DNA of 64,000 nucleotides from Gemmatimonadaceae bacterium (GTDB lineage Bacteria > Gemmatimonadota > Gemmatimonadetes > Gemmatimonadales > Gemmatimonadaceae), in NCBI GenBank assembly GCA_020852815.1, contig JADZAN010000024.1, positions 248,001 to 312,000 of the forward strand, written 5' to 3'. Below the pieces are notes generated by a model. It was not told the origin of the DNA and ran no database searches. It was given only the letters and a program-made list of their open reading frames with translations. Made by a program: the position numbers and the translations under genes. Shown in pieces: positions 27,101 to 35,727 of the stretch (position 1 is its first letter; each line of letters starts with the position of its first letter).

Positions 27101-28200
27101 CGTTTCTCACGTGCGTCACACCGGGGACAGCGCTCGGGCCATTGGGCGGTGCGATCGCTTCCGTGCACGCGCATGCGGTTCCACAGCGCCTCCCCGCCTT
27201 CGGTAAGGAGACGTCGGACGAACGGCACGTGTTCTGGTCCGGCCGCCCCGGCCGCGGGAGACACATCGAGACTATCACGTTCGGGAACGAGGGCTCCATC
27301 GCCATCGTCGGCACTCCGTCGCGGCTCACGGTAGTCGCCCGGCGCGTGGACGGATCGACGATCGCTGCGCGCGAGCTGACGTTCACGTCATCCGATACGA
27401 CGATCGCCAGCATCGACACGAGCGGCGTGCTCCACGCGCGCCGGCCGGGCCGCGTGGACATCGTCGCGTCGGTTGGCGGATGGCGTTCGACGCGCCGCAC
27501 GTTCGAGGTTCGCCCAAACTCCGGGGTGACGATTCTGCGCGAGCGGTGGGAACGTGGATGGGATACCGGATGGCGAGTGTTCGGTATGCCGAAGTCGCGC
27601 GTGGTGACGAGTGGCGGGGTGAAGGCTCTCGCCATTGGCGGCGACGGGCGCTTCAGCTCCGGTGTCTATGCGCGTGTCCCGTTCGAGCGTGCGGAAGGAC
27701 TCGCCGTGCGGGTACGCCTCGCGACGAAGGTTCGACTGCAACAGTGGCAAGAGGTGGTGGTAGCGCTGCAAGATGGTGTGGACACAACGTCACTCGCCGC
27801 CTGGAACCACCAACGTGGTTTCGTCTGGGCCAGTGGTCGGATTGATGGCCGGGCGCCGCATTGCTGGGCGAGGTACCCGGGAGGGCGACGAGGTGCAACG
27901 TATGCCGACTCGTTGCTGCTTGACGTTGGGGGCGCCTCCGTGTTCGTCGCCGTCGACCGATCGCTTCGGACGGGTGAGTGGTACGATCTCGTGCTCCAGT
28001 GGCTCCCTGACGGACGATGCGCAGTGGCCGTCAACGGGCGACCGCTCGCGGTCGTGCCGCCCGTCGATCAGTACGCTGGCCCGACGCACCTCTTCGTCCA
28101 CGGCAACGCCTTCCGCACAGAGATGCTGGTCGGTGAGCTGCGCGTGATACGCGGCCTGGACCGTTCGGTGAACTGGGGCGATATGCTCGCGCGGCAGTGA
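24172..28200 (+). CDS. giant SARP-AAA regulator with transmembrane helix and exported propeller/Ig/lectin-like C terminus
   Basis: One 1342-residue chain. Residues ~8-95 are a SARP/OmpR-type winged helix (RLRALGESILV, then RHALRQHLWQLRRRF) and ~100-245 a bacterial transcriptional activation (BTAD) repeat domain. Next is a STAND/AAA ATPase with Walker A APAGNGKS (292-299) and Walker B LALLVDDMHW (~400-409). One transmembrane helix lies near 710-731. The rest should be periplasmic: a TolB/PD40 propeller (~800-1040, WSPDGRSLAFVTSR, RWSPDGSRIAFLAD), a Big2-like Ig domain (~1046-1115), and a concanavalin/LamG-like domain to the end. It looks like a membrane-anchored transcription factor that senses outside the membrane. 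GTG 24133 is an alternative start. ATG 24172 is preferred because the winged helix begins just after it. Confidence 0.8.
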   Translation: MTGANADGVRLRLRALGESILVSEGGRDSPPRALELSKGLALVTYLASLPGRSASRDHLVDMFWSDLEIEAGRHALRQHLWQLRRRFDDRLQIEGREVLALTAPLAFDRDELLAAAEAGDHQGVTERYTGDLLAGFASPGAVEFERWLDLERARLRSTFVRCGHARVHQLMAEGRSREASQLARRVRDVAPESQQAWRVLLDVLLSSGDALGAAIEAESLERRLRSEDLEPEPATNSVLALVRKGALPDSRGADAARGLSAALVGREREFAGLLAAWGEAISGRTSCAHITAPAGNGKSRLLHDLGVRLSASRARVVRVRANAGAAQIPGALASDLVAALAHLPGASGVSVEVARTLVRLNPSLSSVYRAAPESNAPDELRQRMIALRDLVQAVVEDRPLALLVDDMHWCDADSRHMIAGAIGGLDKERVLLVVAERSLSSSGVFLPHARHLALARLPLAAVVELLVSIATLPAASWAEAFPARLHRATGGSPLAVLQTLQLTREGGLLSIEEGGWVTRHPDALLTTIDAGTPLRQRVSALGDPERLVLAMLAVVGEPATVGTLERAFGVQGSQLHASLLALGQAGIVQQDDDSWRLAHDTFAEEALTQSPPAEVLRLHHLLGHDLAAGSTGGRALLSAGTHLRLAGDTVGDRALFVRYVRQRKSGRDRRSISTIAAEWLSTVPDDARVSELASSLPFGVRVGFSARAQAFLTVILLISVAVAALTIRTQGDEATREEMPYFVVAAFNERGLHPMARVSLDTDSGSGASFTLRAVTLRMADSAFREAQEILPPPVDSLPYIVVRAVGDSGVTDLFAVDKEGRSRRLTAARGDDVHPDWSPDGRSLAFVTSRWDSLEHPTLAVLELATGVVRRLSTSTVSELLPRWSPDGSRIAFLADDVAGTSMRVCTVRVDGSHRKCWNLSPRTDWHLEAWQGNDSLILRLADDSLPRMKVLALDSGAIHERTLACRPLNISRDASFLTCVTPGTALGPLGGAIASVHAHAVPQRLPAFGKETSDERHVFWSGRPGRGRHIETITFGNEGSIAIVGTPSRLTVVARRVDGSTIAARELTFTSSDTTIASIDTSGVLHARRPGRVDIVASVGGWRSTRRTFEVRPNSGVTILRERWERGWDTGWRVFGMPKSRVVTSGGVKALAIGGDGRFSSGVYARVPFERAEGLAVRVRLATKVRLQQWQEVVVALQDGVDTTSLAAWNHQRGFVWASGRIDGRAPHCWARYPGGRRGATYADSLLLDVGGASVFVAVDRSLRTGEWYDLVLQWLPDGRCAVAVNGRPLAVVPPVDQYAGPTHLFVHGNAFRTEMLVGELRVIRGLDRSVNWGDMLARQ

Positions 28201-28215
28201 TGGTCGCTGCGTCGC

Positions 28216-29790
28216 CTAACGCCGGCGAGTAGTCCCGCGCGATGACTTGCTCCCGCCGAGCAACGCTCCCAGGACGCCGCGCACCAGCGTGCCGGTGACG
28301 GCGACGGCGGCGGTGCGGAGGACACTCTTTCCCACCGACGAGTTGAGCACCTGCCCCAGCACGCTGGTGTCGGCTGGCGCCTGCGACGCGGCGCGCCCGC
28401 GGCCGGCAGGCGCCGCAGGTGCGTCGGCTTCCGCTTGCGCCTCCGCCTGCTGCTGCGCCGCGTAGCGCGCCTGCAGGACCTCGCGCGCGCTCTCGCGATC
28501 GATGGCCGAGGCGTACTTCTTCACCTGCGGCGTTTGCAGCCGGCGGGCCATCTCGTCGTCGGTGAGCGGCCCCATGCGCGACGTGGGCGGGATCATGCGC
28601 GACACGAAGGGCGGCGTCGGCGTCCCCTTGGGAGAGAGCGTCACGACCATGGCCTCGCCGATCCCCATCGAGGTCAACGTCGCCTGCACGTCGTAGAACT
28701 CCGTCCGGGGAAAGGTGCGCGCGGCGGCGCGCAACGCCTTCTCGTCGTCCGGGGTGAAGGCGCGCAACGCGTGCTGCACGCGGTTGCCCAGCTGCGCGAG
28801 CACGGTGTCGGGAATGTCCTTCGGGCTCTGCGTGATGAAGTAGACGCCGACCCCCTTGGAGCGGATCAACCGCACCACTTGTTCGATCTGGTCCAACAAC
28901 GCCTTGCTGGCGCTGTCGAAGAGAAGGTGCGCCTCGTCGAAGAAGAAGGCGAGCTTGGGACGGTCGACGTCGCCGACCTCGGGGAGTTCGTTGTAGAGCG
29001 TTGCCAGCATCCACAGCATGAAGGTGGAGAAGAGCGCCGGCTTGTTCTGCACGTCGCTCAGCTCGAGGATGCTCACCAGCCCGCGCCCGTCGCGCTCCAC
29101 CTGCATCAGGTCGTCCAGGTCGAACATCGGTTCGCCGAAGAACTTGTCGGCCCCCTGCTGCTCCAGCTCGACCATCTCGCGCAGGAGGACGCCCACGGTC
29201 TGCTTCGACATCCCGCCGTACGCCTTGAGCTCGTCGGCCCCGTCGTCGGTGAGGTATTGCAGGACGCTGCGCAGGTCGGAGAGGTCGAGGAGGAGGAGTC
29301 CCTTGTCGTCGCAATACTTGAAGACGAGCGAGAGGACGCTGGTCTGCGTCTCGTTGAGGTCCAGCACCTTGGCCAGGAGCTGCGGCCCGAACGACGAGAC
29401 CGTTGCCCGCAGCTGCGCCCCTTTGGCGCCAGTGAGGCTCAGGAACTCCACCGGAAAGGAAGTGGGCGTCCACTTGCACCCGGTGTCGGCCGCACGCTGG
29501 TTGACCTTGTCGTTCGCCTCGCCCGCGGCTCCCACCCCCGACAAGTCCCCCTTGATGTCCGCCATGAAGACGGGGACCCCGGCATTCGACAGCTGCTCGG
29601 CGATCAGCTGCAGAGTTTTAGTCTTTCCCGTCCCCGTTGCACCGGCAATGAGGCCATGCCGGTTCATCATCGCCAACGGGATGCGAACGATGGGCTCGGG
29701 CTGGCACGTGCCCTCGTGCACCACGGCGCCGAGGGTGATGGCGTCGCCGGTGGCGGCGAAGACGAGTTTGGCGGAGTCGAATGCGGACAT
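28216..29790 (-). CDS. HerA-like helicase / DUF853 family ATPase
   Basis: Predicted HerA-FtsK-type ATPase of 524 residues (DUF853; the E. coli relative is YjgR). Walker A is GATGTGKTKT (50-59) and Walker B KLAFFFDEAHL (about residue 275). The sensor region reads YFITQSPKDIPDTVLAQLGNRVQHALRAF. A long Gln/Ala-rich linker (~440-480) precedes a short Gly-rich C terminus. ATG 29790 is preferred to an in-frame ATG 10 codons upstream, because the conserved sequence begins just after it. The cellular role is unknown; relatives are thought to act on DNA or as pumping ATPases. Confidence 0.85.
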   Translation of the reverse strand: MSAFDSAKLVFAATGDAITLGAVVHEGTCQPEPIVRIPLAMMNRHGLIAGATGTGKTKTLQLIAEQLSNAGVPVFMADIKGDLSGVGAAGEANDKVNQRAADTGCKWTPTSFPVEFLSLTGAKGAQLRATVSSFGPQLLAKVLDLNETQTSVLSLVFKYCDDKGLLLLDLSDLRSVLQYLTDDGADELKAYGGMSKQTVGVLLREMVELEQQGADKFFGEPMFDLDDLMQVERDGRGLVSILELSDVQNKPALFSTFMLWMLATLYNELPEVGDVDRPKLAFFFDEAHLLFDSASKALLDQIEQVVRLIRSKGVGVYFITQSPKDIPDTVLAQLGNRVQHALRAFTPDDEKALRAAARTFPRTEFYDVQATLTSMGIGEAMVVTLSPKGTPTPPFVSRMIPPTSRMGPLTDDEMARRLQTPQVKKYASAIDRESAREVLQARYAAQQQAEAQAEADAPAAPAGRGRAASQAPADTSVLGQVLNSSVGKSVLRTAAVAVTGTLVRGVLGALLGGSKSSRGTTRRR

Positions 29791-29821
29791 CACACTCTCT
29801 TGGGAGAAGACGAGAGGCATG

Positions 29822-29839
29822 CCCCAGCGAAGGCTGGGG
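29822..29839. repeat. REP-like hairpin CCCCAGC-GAAG-GCTGGGG
   Basis: A 7-bp stem with a tetraloop, flanked by GACGAGA(G/A) repeats. It is a member of the same dispersed family as at 32186, 32520, 32806, 48342 and 48373. Confidence 0.6.
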
Positions 29840-29868
29840 ACGAGAAGACGAGAGGGCGGTGCTGGAAG

Positions 29869-30228
29869 CTACACGGCGGCGGATGCGGCGGCGGCGGTGG
29901 TGGTTTGTTGCTGGCGTTCGGATTCTGCAAGCAGCGGGGTGCTCGAGGCGCCGCCCAGGTCCGTGACGAGGGTGACGAGACCGGTGCCGAGTCCCTTGAG
30001 GGGATCGGACCAGAGAATGGTGCCGTTTCGCGCGTCGAGCGCGAAGAGTTCGCCGGCGCACGTGGCGAAGAGCCCTTCGAGGTCGCGCACCACGTTCACG
30101 AATGACGCCGACGACTTGTACTTGGCCGGGAGTTGCGTGCGCCACACCTCGGCGCCCGTCTTCCTGTGAAAGGCGACGACGTGTCCCTTGATGCCGACGT
30201 ATACCAGCGATTCGGTCCTGCGGGCCAT
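29869..30228 (-). CDS. PQQ-like beta-propeller fragment protein
   Basis: Short protein of 119 residues from ATG 30228 (an in-frame ATG at 30276 would add 16). It contains about two PQQ-type propeller blades: VYVGIKGHVVAFHRKTGAEVWRTQL and LFATCAGELFALDARNGTILWSDPL. Full propellers need seven or eight blades, so this is either a truncated gene or a small lone-blade protein. No signal peptide is seen. It ends in a Gln/Thr/Ala-rich tail close to the HerA-like gene. Confidence 0.6.
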   Translation of the reverse strand: MARRTESLVYVGIKGHVVAFHRKTGAEVWRTQLPAKYKSSASFVNVVRDLEGLFATCAGELFALDARNGTILWSDPLKGLGTGLVTLVTDLGGASSTPLLAESERQQQTTTAAAASAAV

Positions 30229-30569
30229 GGGACGCTTTCCGGTGACGGGATCGATCGCGCAGTTGCCCGGGTGCAAACTGACGCCGGGAGAATGTGCCCC
30301 GCAGGGCGACCGCGCCAGCCTGTGGCGGTACGGATGCGGGAGATACGTGTCGTGGGAGAGGACGCGGCGAGGACGCGGCGAGGACGCGGCGAGGACGCGG
30401 CGAAGGAGCTGCAGCGCGCTGCGAAGACCGCGTAAGAACTTCGCGGGGACCGCGTAAGAACTTTACGGGGACCGCGTCGCTGGCGTGTCGCGGCGCTGGA
30501 CGACGTGTCGCGGCGCGCGGTACGTTCCGCCGAGCCGTTCACAAGCACGTCGCGATTCCTGGAGGTCCC
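30229..30569 (+). repeat. leader region with tandem repeats upstream of the LanC-like gene
   Basis: This 341-bp gap has no gene. It contains four perfect copies of the 11-mer GAGGACGCGGC (30358-30401). Two and a half copies of a ~23-bp unit GACCGCGTAAGAACTTnnCGGGG follow (about 30425-30478), then two copies of GTGTCGCGGCGC (near 30485 and 30505). The unit lengths are not multiples of three on the first array. A clear Shine-Dalgarno GGAGG at 30561-30565 closes the leader. The arrays may form a regulatory or unstable DNA tract. Confidence 0.7.
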
Positions 30570-32114
30570 ATGTGTGACCATGCGTTCCCGCCACGCCACG
30601 CACGTTCCGGCACCCCGGCCGGCGGAGACGCCAAGTCTGGTGACGCCACATCCGGCGGCGCCGAGTCCGGCGGCGCCGTATGCGGCGGCGCGAACTCCGA
30701 TCCGATCTCGCGTCGCACGCTCCTCGAACGCGGCGGGGCGGTGGCGGCGTTGCTCGCACTGCCGTCGCTCCGCGATGGTGCGTGGGAGCTGTCGAGCGGT
30801 GTGGCGCCTGGGCGCGCGCTTTCCGCGACGCGGAGCGCCAGTGCCTACGTCGACGCCGCGCTCAAGGCGGAGCGATGGATCGCACGCTCGGCGGTGCGCG
30901 ACTCGCGAGGGCTCACTTGGCCTGCCGACCCCAGCGATGCCAAGAGCGTGCAGGACAACCTGTACAGCGGGAGTCCCGGCGTCGTCCTGTTCTATCTCGA
31001 GCTGGCGCAGGCCACCGGCGACCGGCGGTGGCTGGAGCCGGCGCGCGATGGGGCGTTGTACCTGGCGGCGACGCTCCCGGCCGCGGCGGCGACGTTAGGC
31101 GAGGAAGGGCACGGGCTGTACACGGGGGTCGCGGGAGTCGCCTACGTCCTCGAGCTGGCGCAGCGGGCCACCGGCGATACGCGGCTGCGCGCGGGGCGTG
31201 ACCGCGCGGTCGCCATTCTGCGCGAGACGCTGGCGCCAGTGAGCGCGGGGGCGGCGTGGAACCCGTCGACCGATATCATCTCGGGGAGCTCGGGGATCCT
31301 CCTCACGCTTGCGTGGCTGGACCGCAACGGCGGCGCATGGGATGGGTGGCGCCGCGATGCCGCGCGCGCGGGCGACCGGCTGATGGAAGTCGCCATTCCC
31401 GAGTTTGGTGGTGTGAAGTGGGGAATCTCGAGTAGCGTCCCGCGGCGCTATCCCAACTTCTCGCACGGAACCGCCGGCGTGTCGTACACGCTGGCGACGC
31501 TGTACCAGGAGACCAGGGAGCGTCGCTTCCTCGACGCGGCGCTGGCCGGCGAGCGTTATCTCGCGGCCATCGCCACGCGCACCGCCGGCGACGGCGTCCG
31601 CATCCATCACTCGGAGCCGGGGGGCGAGGAACTCTTCTACCTCAGCTGGTGCCACGGCCCTGCGGGGACGGCGCGCCTCTATCATCGCCTGGCCGAGTCG
31701 ACCGGCGACTCGCGGTGGCGCGCGACCATTTCAAGGCTGGCGCAAGCCATCGTCGACAGCGGCGTTCCCGAGGTGCACCCCGACCGGTCGGGTTACTGGA
31801 ACAACATCTCGCAGTGCTGCGGAAGCTGCGGCGTCGTCGAGTTCTTCATCGCCATGCACGCCATGACGGGCGACACGCGCCACCTCACCTTCGCGCGCCG
31901 CGTGATGGACGATGCCCTGTCACGCGGGACTGCCGACGGCGACGGTCTCAAGTGGATCCAGAACGAGCATCGCGTGCGCCCCGATCTTCTCGTTGCCCAA
32001 ACGGGGTTGATGCAGGGCTCCGCCGGCGTGGGGCTGGCGCTGTTGCACCTGGACGGCGCCCTGACCGGCCGCGCGCCGCTCGTGGCACTGCCGGACGCGC
32101 CGCGCTGGGTCTGA
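30570..32114 (+). CDS. Tat-exported LanC-like (lanthionine synthetase C-like) protein
   Basis: A 514-residue protein. ATG 30570 is preceded by GGAGG. The first 45 residues are Gly/Ser/Ala-rich; then SRRTLLERGG with a hydrophobic stretch (47-66) forms a twin-arginine signal. The rest is an alpha/alpha toroid with LanC-type repeats (GVVLFYLELAQATGD, GLYTGVAGVAYVLELAQ, SHGTAGVSYTLATLY, QGSAGVGLALLHL). The LanC zinc ligands (Cys in WCxG, Cys-His in CHG) appear as Cys361 in SWCHG and Cys416/Cys417 with Cys420 in QCCGSCG, so the usual His is a Cys. Export is unusual for this fold, whose cyclases act in the cytoplasm. No lantibiotic precursor or LanB/M is nearby. Confidence 0.75.
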   Translation: MCDHAFPPRHARSGTPAGGDAKSGDATSGGAESGGAVCGGANSDPISRRTLLERGGAVAALLALPSLRDGAWELSSGVAPGRALSATRSASAYVDAALKAERWIARSAVRDSRGLTWPADPSDAKSVQDNLYSGSPGVVLFYLELAQATGDRRWLEPARDGALYLAATLPAAAATLGEEGHGLYTGVAGVAYVLELAQRATGDTRLRAGRDRAVAILRETLAPVSAGAAWNPSTDIISGSSGILLTLAWLDRNGGAWDGWRRDAARAGDRLMEVAIPEFGGVKWGISSSVPRRYPNFSHGTAGVSYTLATLYQETRERRFLDAALAGERYLAAIATRTAGDGVRIHHSEPGGEELFYLSWCHGPAGTARLYHRLAESTGDSRWRATISRLAQAIVDSGVPEVHPDRSGYWNNISQCCGSCGVVEFFIAMHAMTGDTRHLTFARRVMDDALSRGTADGDGLKWIQNEHRVRPDLLVAQTGLMQGSAGVGLALLHLDGALTGRAPLVALPDAPRWV

Positions 32115-32889
32115 GCGCACGACCACCTTCCCTGCCCCCCGCCCACCACCCCCCGCCCACCTCCCCCAGACCCCACACCCTCCTTCCCAGCGAAAGCTGG
32201 GATCCATTCGCCCTTGCCTCGCACGCGACCGCTCGTCTACGGCGCCGGTGACTGCAACAACAAAAGCTCGACACGGAGGTCCACGGAGGTATCACGGAGT
32301 AGCACGGCGGAATACGGCGACGCGCCACCCTCCTCTGCGCTCCTCCGCGAATCTTACGGGAACCTCCGTGTTGCGCTTTGGATCTTTGGTCTTCTCCGCG
32401 CCCCGACCTCCGTGCGCCTCCGTGCGCCCTCCGTGAACTTCCGTGTCACGCGCTTGATCGCGAACCGTCCGTGCGCCTAACCAGAGGCCCCCACCTCCCC
32501 CAGCCCCCCCGCCCACCTTCCCAGCGAAAGCTGGGACCCATTTGTCCTCGCCTCGCACGCGACCGGTCGTCTCGGGCGCCGGTGACCGCAACAACCAAAG
32601 CTCGACACGGAGGTCCACGGAGGTATTTCGGAGGCACACGGCGGAATACGGCGACGCGCCACGCTCCTCCGTGCTACTCCGTGCTACTCCGTGAATCCTC
32701 CGTGGCACGCTTTAGATCGCTTGTCCGACAAGCGCCTAACGAGCAGCGCGCCAGTGACTCCGGCCGCCACCCCGCCCACCCTCCCAGCCCCCCCCGGCCC
32801 CCCTTCCCAGCGAAAGCTGGGACCCATTCGCCCTCGCCCCGCACACGACCGCCCGTCTCTCGCGCCAGTGCCGACAACAACAAAAGCTC

Positions 32890-32983
32890 GACACGGAGGA
32901 CACACGGAGGCACGGAGGGCACGGAGGAAACCCTCGTACCGCTTTGCTCCGTGCCCTCCGTGTCTCCGTGAAACCTCCGTGTT
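32890..32983. repeat. large inverted repeat of CACGGAGG heptads (module 3)
   Basis: The left arm, with four spaced ACGGAGG units, faces a right arm with CTCCGTG, CCTCCGTG, TCTCCGTG and CCTCCGTG. Together they can form a hairpin of about 40 bp per arm. The same structure recurs almost unchanged at 33193-33287. Confidence 0.75.
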
Positions 32984-33000
32984 AAACGCCTTTGATCCTG

Positions 33001-33407
33001 GAAACCAGGGACAATGGCACCTGCATGGGCAACGGCAACTGCAACTTCCCCAAACACGGGGGTGCATCAAGCATTGCCGCGCCGCCCCCCGCCCCCCCCG
33101 CCCACCTTCCCAGCGAATGCGGGAACCCCTTCGCCCTCGCCCCGCACACGACCGCCCGTCTCGGGCGCCAGTGACCGCAACAACCACAGCTCGACACGGA
33201 GGACACACGGAGGACCGGAGGGCACGGAGGAAACCCTCGTACCGCTTTGCTCCGTGCCCTCCGTGTCTCCGTGAAACCTCCGTGTTAAACGCCTTTGATC
33301 CTGGAAACCAAGGACAACGGCACCTGCATGGGCAACGGCACCTGCAACCTCCCCTAACACGGGGGTGCATCAAGCATCGCCGCGCCGCCCCCCGCCCCCC
33401 CCGCCCC
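33001..33407. repeat. direct duplication (~300-bp period) of module and spacer
   Basis: The spacer at about 33001-33110 (GACAATGGCACCTGCATGGG, CACGGGGGTGCATCAAGCAT) recurs at 33301-33407 with few differences, and the intervening module 4 copies module 3. This indicates a recent ~300-bp tandem duplication. Confidence 0.8.
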
Positions 33408-33708
33408 CCTTCCCAGCGAATGCGGGAACCCCTTCGCCCTCGCCCCGCACACGACCGCCCGTCTCGGGCGCCAGTGCCGACAACAACAAAAGCTCGACAC
33501 GGAGGTATCACGGAGGCGCACGGCGGAATACGGCGACGCGCCACCCTCCTCCGTGCCCCTCCGTGATACCTCCGTGAACCTCCGTGTCACGCTTTAGATC
33601 TTTGGTTTTCTCCGCGCCCCAACCACCCCGCGCTCCGTGAATCCTCCGTGAACCTCCGTGTCACGCTTTAGATCTTTGGTCTTCTCCGCGCCCCAACCAC
33701 TCCGCGCC

Positions 33709-35727
33709 TTATCGCCCGAGCACCCGCCTGGCCTCCGAGATCACGTGCGCCGCCGTGATCCCGAACTCGGCGTAGAGCGTCTGGTAGGGCGCACTCGCGC
33801 CAAAGGTGTCGATCCCGACAAAGCCACCGTCGAGCCCCACGTAGCGCTGCCACGACATGGAATGCGCCGCCTCCACGGCCACGCGCTTTGTGCCTGGCGG
33901 CAGCACCGACGCCTGGTACTCCGCGGGCTGCCGCTGGAACAGCTCCTGGCTCGGCATGCTCACCACGCGCGCCTGTACCCCGTCAGCAGCAAGCGCCTGG
34001 CGCGCCTGGAGCGCGAGCTCGACCTCCGAGCCCGAGGCGACCAGGACCACGTCCGGAGCGCCGTCAGCCGCATCGGCGAGGACGTACGCCCCCTGCGCCA
34101 CACCGCTCGCGGCGCTGAACGCCGCACGGTCGATGAGCGGGAGCTTCTGGCGCGTGAGAATGAGCGCCGTCGGCCCCTTGCGGTTGAGGAGCGCCGCGCG
34201 CCACGCCTCGGCCGTCTCCGCCGCGTCGGCGGGACGGATGACCGTCACGTTGGGAATGCAGCGCAGTGAACTGAGGTGCTCCACCGGCTGGTGCGTCGGG
34301 CCGTCCTCGCCCAGGCCGATCGAATCGTGCGTGAAGACGTAGATCACCCGCAACCCCATCAGCGCCGCGAGGCGAATGGACGCCCGCATGTAGTCGGCGA
34401 AAACGAGGAAGGTCCCGCCGTACGGGATCACCCCGCCGTGCAGCGCCAACCCGTTCATGATCGCCCCCATCCCGAACTCGCGCACCCCAAAATGGATGTT
34501 GCGCCCAGCATAGTCGTCCGGGCCAAAGCGCGGTGAGTCCTTGAGGACGGTGATGTTGGAGCCGCTGAGGTCGGCCGACCCGCCGATGAGCTCGGGGATC
34601 TTCGCGCCCAGCGCGTTGAGCACGACCCCCGAGGCGTTGCGGCTGGCGATGTTCCCGTTCTCGGGAGTGAAGACGGGGAGCGCCTGCTGCCACGCGGCCG
34701 GAAGCTCACCCTGCATGCGACGCCCGAACTCCTTGGCCAGCTCGGGGTGCGCCTTGGCATAGGCAATGACCTGCTTGCGCCACGCGTCGTTCGCCTCGGC
34801 GCCGCGCGGCACGGCGAGACGCCAGTGCGCCAGCGACTCCGCCGGAATGGTGAATGGCTCACTCTCGGGCCAGCCGAGCCGCTCCTTGGTGAGGGCAATC
34901 TCCGCCGCGCCCAATGGCTCGCCGTGCGCCTTGGCCGTGTCCTGCCGGTTGGGCGAGCCGTAACCGATGTGCGTCTTCGTGATGACGAGCGTGGGACGCG
35001 TGCGGTCGGCCTTGGCGGCCACGATCGCCGCGTCGATCTGCGCCAGGTCGTTCACGTCGTCGATGCGCAGCACCTGCCACCCATACGCCTCGAAACGCTT
35101 GGCGGCATCATCGCTGTAGGTGATCCCCACCTTGCCGTCGATCGAAATCCCGTTGTCGTCGTAGAAGCCAATCAGCTTCCCCAGCTGGAAGTGCCCGGCA
35201 AACGACGCGGCCTCGTGCGAGATCCCCTCCATCAGGCAACCGTCGCCGGCAATGAAGTAGGTGAAGTGATCGACGATCGCGTGAGCGTCGCGGTTGAACG
35301 TCGCGGCGAGGTGCGCCTCGGCGGCGGCCATCCCAACCGCCATCGCCAACCCCTGGCCCAGCGGACCGGTCGTCGACTCCACCCCAGGCGTGTGACCGTA
35401 CTCGGGGTGCCCGGGCGTCTTGCTCCCCCACTGCCGGAAGTTCCTGATCTCGTCGAGCGAGAGGTCGTAACCGGACAGGTGCAGCGCCGAGTAGAGGAGC
35501 ATCGACGCGTGGCCGTTGGACAGCACGAAGCGGTCGCGGTTGGGCCACGCCGGGTCGGCGGGGTTGTGCCGCATGTACTTCGTGTAGAGCGCGTAGGCCA
35601 ACGGGGCGAGCCCCATCGGGGCGCCGGGATGGCCACTCTCGGCCTTCTGCACGGCGTCCATCGACAACGTACGGATCGTATTGATGCACAGCGCGTCGAG
35701 CGTGGACGCGTCGGCCGGTGCGGACAC
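33709..35727 (-). CDS. tkt: transketolase
   Basis: Thiamine-diphosphate enzyme of the pentose phosphate pathway, transferring two-carbon ketol units (xylulose-5-P to ribose-5-P or erythrose-4-P). The 672 residues are full length. Visible motifs: [39 protein letters not shown], the ThDP signature [13 protein letters not shown] ... [24 protein letters not shown], and the C-terminal [16 protein letters not shown]. The start is GTG 35727, fixed by AGGAG six bases upstream; the longer open frame is not conserved. Its 3' end runs into the repeat region. Confidence 0.95.
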   Translation of the reverse strand: MSAPADASTLDALCINTIRTLSMDAVQKAESGHPGAPMGLAPLAYALYTKYMRHNPADPAWPNRDRFVLSNGHASMLLYSALHLSGYDLSLDEIRNFRQWGSKTPGHPEYGHTPGVESTTGPLGQGLAMAVGMAAAEAHLAATFNRDAHAIVDHFTYFIAGDGCLMEGISHEAASFAGHFQLGKLIGFYDDNGISIDGKVGITYSDDAAKRFEAYGWQVLRIDDVNDLAQIDAAIVAAKADRTRPTLVITKTHIGYGSPNRQDTAKAHGEPLGAAEIALTKERLGWPESEPFTIPAESLAHWRLAVPRGAEANDAWRKQVIAYAKAHPELAKEFGRRMQGELPAAWQQALPVFTPENGNIASRNASGVVLNALGAKIPELIGGSADLSGSNITVLKDSPRFGPDDYAGRNIHFGVREFGMGAIMNGLALHGGVIPYGGTFLVFADYMRASIRLAALMGLRVIYVFTHDSIGLGEDGPTHQPVEHLSSLRCIPNVTVIRPADAAETAEAWRAALLNRKGPTALILTRQKLPLIDRAAFSAASGVAQGAYVLADAADGAPDVVLVASGSEVELALQARQALAADGVQARVVSMPSQELFQRQPAEYQASVLPPGTKRVAVEAAHSMSWQRYVGLDGGFVGIDTFGASAPYQTLYAEFGITAAHVISEARRVLGR

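Larger units (their letters stand above)
32115..33708. repeat. 1.6-kb repeat region of CCTCCGTG/CACGGAGG palindromic modules
   Basis: No gene is credible here; open frames are artefacts of biased repeats. Five modules start near 32186, 32520, 32806, 33109 and 33413. Each has a C-rich tract, a small CCCAGCGAAAGCTGGG (or CCCAGCGAATGCGGG) hairpin, a conserved GCACACGACCG ... GCAACAACAAAAGCTCGACACGG segment, an inverted array of ACGGAGG and CCTCCGT heptads, and an AT-richer tail (CGCTTTAGATCTTTGG or AAACGCCTTTGATCCTGG). Modules 3 and 4 with their spacers are near-identical direct repeats of ~300 bp. The region separates convergent genes (LanC-like, transketolase), so the hairpins may also stop transcription. 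Confidence 0.85.

Noticed and set aside
32684-33566. Open frames of 280-290 residues in the repeat region
   Set aside because: Both strands and several frames are open together. The products are repeated Arg/Pro/Ala text that copies the DNA repeat, and there is no ribosome-binding site or family match.
32115-33708. The repeat region as a CRISPR array
   Set aside because: The repeats are not of constant length, the spacers are C-rich or duplicated rather than unique, and no cas genes are nearby.
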